This document shows, in pieces, positions 5,546 through 6,948 of a DNA stretch of 6,948 nucleotides. The translations under genes and the position numbers were made by a program. The notes beneath the pieces are model-generated. The model saw nothing but the letters and a program-made list of their open reading frames with translations. It did no database searches and was not told where the DNA came from. The stretch's first letter is position 1; every line of letters begins with the position of its first letter. This DNA is from Acidobacteriaceae bacterium (GTDB lineage Bacteria > Acidobacteriota > Terriglobia > Terriglobales > SbA1). The stretch is taken from contig PLEA01000593.1 in assembly GCA_003136335.1 (NCBI GenBank), forward strand, positions 1 to 6,948, read 5' to 3'.

Positions 5546-6928
5546 GCGGTTCTTGAGAAGGATGTGCCGGCCGCCACATTGGAGCCGCGGTTCGCGCTGA
5601 AAGGCGAGCCGCTGGCAGGCGCGTTCTTCTGGCTGAGTAGTTTTTACTTCGCTTATTGTGCCCGTCCAGAAGACTGGATTCCCGGACTCACATATGTCCC
5701 TCTGGCAAAGATTTCAGGCGTCTTCGCGGTGCTCGCGCTAGTGATGAGTGCGGGAAGATCCAAACGCCGGTTCCGCGACTTACCCAGGGAGGCGATTTAT
5801 TTTCTTGCCATCATCTGTCTGCTTTTTGTTTCCGCCGCGTTGTCCCCGGTTTGGAAAGGTGGTGCTTTTTTCGGAACACTGGATTTCGCCAAGGCTTTCG
5901 TCGCATGGGTGCTGACTTTCCTGGTGATCACCAGTTTCGCGAGATTGCGGCGAATCATTTTCATACAGTCGGCATCGGTCGCGGTGATCACCGTGGTGTC
6001 CGTTCTCAAAGGACGGTCCCATCCCCGGCTGGAGGGTGTGATTGGAGGAATCTATTCCAACCCCAATGACCTGGCATTCGCGATTGTGCTTTGCCTGCCC
6101 TTCTGCTTCGCTTTTCTGCTGAGTACACGTAGCATTCCGCGCAAAATTGCATGGGCAGCGTCCATGCTGGTGATGTGCGCGGCCTTGTTTATGACTGCCT
6201 CGCGCGGCGGATTTATCGATCTTCTGGTCACGGGTGCGGTTTGCTTGTGGATTTTTGGCGTCAAGGGGAAGCGGTTCCACCTGATTGCGGCGGCCGCGGT
6301 AGTGGTACTAGTGGTTGGACTGGCCGGTGGAGCAAAGCTGAAAGATCGCTTCCATGCCATAAACGCAAAGAACGTCAATAGCGATCTGGAAGAGAGCGCC
6401 CGGGACTCTTACGCAGAACGCCGGCAGTTAATAATCCAGAGCCTGCAGGGGGTTGTGCACTATCCCATTGGGATGGGAGTGGGCAACTTCACCGTTTATT
6501 CTGGCTCGTGGCGAGAAGTTCACGTCGCCTATCTGCAAATCGCAGTGGAGGGCGGGATTGCATGTTTCGTGCTCTATTTGCTTTTCTTCGCTCGTGGGTT
6601 CAGCAATCTCAAGAAGCTGCGTCGAATGCCCAGCCACGATCCGGAGATTGAACTGTTTTCGGGAGCCTTGTACGCGACTCTAATCGGATTCCTCGTGGGG
6701 GCGTGCTTTGCGCCCGAGGCATACCAGTACTTCCCTTATTTTACCGTCGCCTACACTTCGGTGTTGTTGGCCATCGCTAGGGAAAGAGAACAGCTCGAAG
6801 GTTCTGCGGCGGCCGTGCAGAAGCAACCCCAACGAAAGTGGCGAGCGCAGCCGCGACTCGGCGACCGCGCCCCGGTTCGCGGTGGCCCCGATTCGAGAAT
6901 ACCTGCCTTGCTCCGAAACCGGCGATGA
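5543..6928 (+). CDS. O-antigen ligase / Wzy-family polysaccharide polymerase, multi-pass membrane protein
   Basis: A 461-residue inner-membrane protein with about 11-12 hydrophobic segments (roughly 25-38, 56-70, 85-100, 116-131, 139-153, 178-194, 203-217, 225-239, 246-262, 331-349, 374-390, 396-412). A large loop at about 263-329 is placed as in the Wzy_C domain of WaaL/Wzy proteins. Family-like marks are 'RPEDWIPGL' (41-49), 'YSNPNDLA' (171-178), 'TASRGGFIDL' (218-227) and 'HVAYLQIAVEGG' (327-338), where the more usual His-Asn pair is His-Val. Such proteins join lipid-linked units in the periplasm, either polymerising them (Wzy) or transferring them to an acceptor (ligase). In this neighbourhood polymerisation is more likely, but an O-glycosylation ligase of the exosortase-associated kind is a real alternative, and sequence alone cannot separate them. 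The last 49 residues (about 413-461) form an unusual Arg/Pro/Gln-rich hydrophilic tail, probably cytoplasmic. The ATG at 5543 has a strong Shine-Dalgarno. Confidence 0.85.
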   Translation: MAVLEKDVPAATLEPRFALKGEPLAGAFFWLSSFYFAYCARPEDWIPGLTYVPLAKISGVFAVLALVMSAGRSKRRFRDLPREAIYFLAIICLLFVSAALSPVWKGGAFFGTLDFAKAFVAWVLTFLVITSFARLRRIIFIQSASVAVITVVSVLKGRSHPRLEGVIGGIYSNPNDLAFAIVLCLPFCFAFLLSTRSIPRKIAWAASMLVMCAALFMTASRGGFIDLLVTGAVCLWIFGVKGKRFHLIAAAAVVVLVVGLAGGAKLKDRFHAINAKNVNSDLEESARDSYAERRQLIIQSLQGVVHYPIGMGVGNFTVYSGSWREVHVAYLQIAVEGGIACFVLYLLFFARGFSNLKKLRRMPSHDPEIELFSGALYATLIGFLVGACFAPEAYQYFPYFTVAYTSVLLAIAREREQLEGSAAAVQKQPQRKWRAQPRLGDRAPVRGGPDSRIPALLRNRR

Positions 6929-6948
6929 GGGAGCCGACACAAAGATCG
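6925..6948 (+). CDS. Possible start of the next operon gene, cut by the window edge
   Basis: An ATG at 6925 overlaps the Wzy-like gene's stop (6926-6928) in the same ATGA arrangement used at 2007 and 4331, and reads MREPTQRS to the edge. There is no clear Shine-Dalgarno upstream, so this rests on the overlap pattern alone. The same frame is open back to 6781 (after a TAG at 6778-6780), with a GTG at 6838 as a weaker alternative start. Eight codons say nothing about function. Confidence 0.35.

Overview
The window is a compact run of six co-directional (+ strand) genes for building and exporting a surface polysaccharide by a Wzy/Wzx-type route, with the possible first codons of a seventh gene at the right edge. 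All gaps between genes are 63 bases or less. Two of the six genes, and the possible seventh, begin at ATGA stop/start overlaps, so this looks like the interior of one long operon. No tRNA, rRNA, CRISPR array, insertion sequence, internal terminator or convincing internal promoter was seen.

Layout: (1) 1-1020, the 3' part of a Wzz/GNVR chain-length determinant (polysaccharide co-polymerase), cut by the left edge. (2) 1045-2010, an ExeA/GspA-like AAA ATPase. (3) 2007-2939, a cytoplasmic BY-kinase (CpsD/CapB type) with a C-terminal tyrosine cluster. (4) 2952-4334, a polyprenyl-phosphate sugar-1-phosphate transferase with an N-terminal membrane/Rossmann-like half (WbaP/WcaJ/EpsB_2 type). (5) 4331-5479, a membrane-anchored family 2 glycosyltransferase. 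(6) 5543-6928, a multi-pass Wzy/O-antigen ligase-family protein. (7) From 6925, an 8-codon stub of a possible next gene.

Inferred teamwork: the sugar transferase loads the first sugar phosphate onto the lipid carrier, the GT2 enzyme and others outside the window extend the repeat unit, and the Wzy-like protein polymerises (or ligates) it. The co-polymerase and BY-kinase pair controls chain length and export. The ExeA-like ATPase lies between the two halves of that control module. This combination resembles the exopolysaccharide loci that accompany exosortase/PEP-CTERM systems. No exosortase, PEP-CTERM protein, outer-membrane Wza-like exporter or Wzx flippase lies in the window, so the link rests on family resemblance only.

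Organism: a GC-rich Gram-negative-type bacterium. The style of the locus and of the proteins (the PCP/ExeA/BY-kinase trio, the 'RPEDW' N-terminus of the Wzy protein, the 'FTDARQ' glycosyltransferase motif) suggests Acidobacteriota first, with deltaproteobacterial-type lineages as the alternative. This is recognition from memory and no search was run. I see a well-organised but largely recognisable polysaccharide locus rather than a clearly new system.
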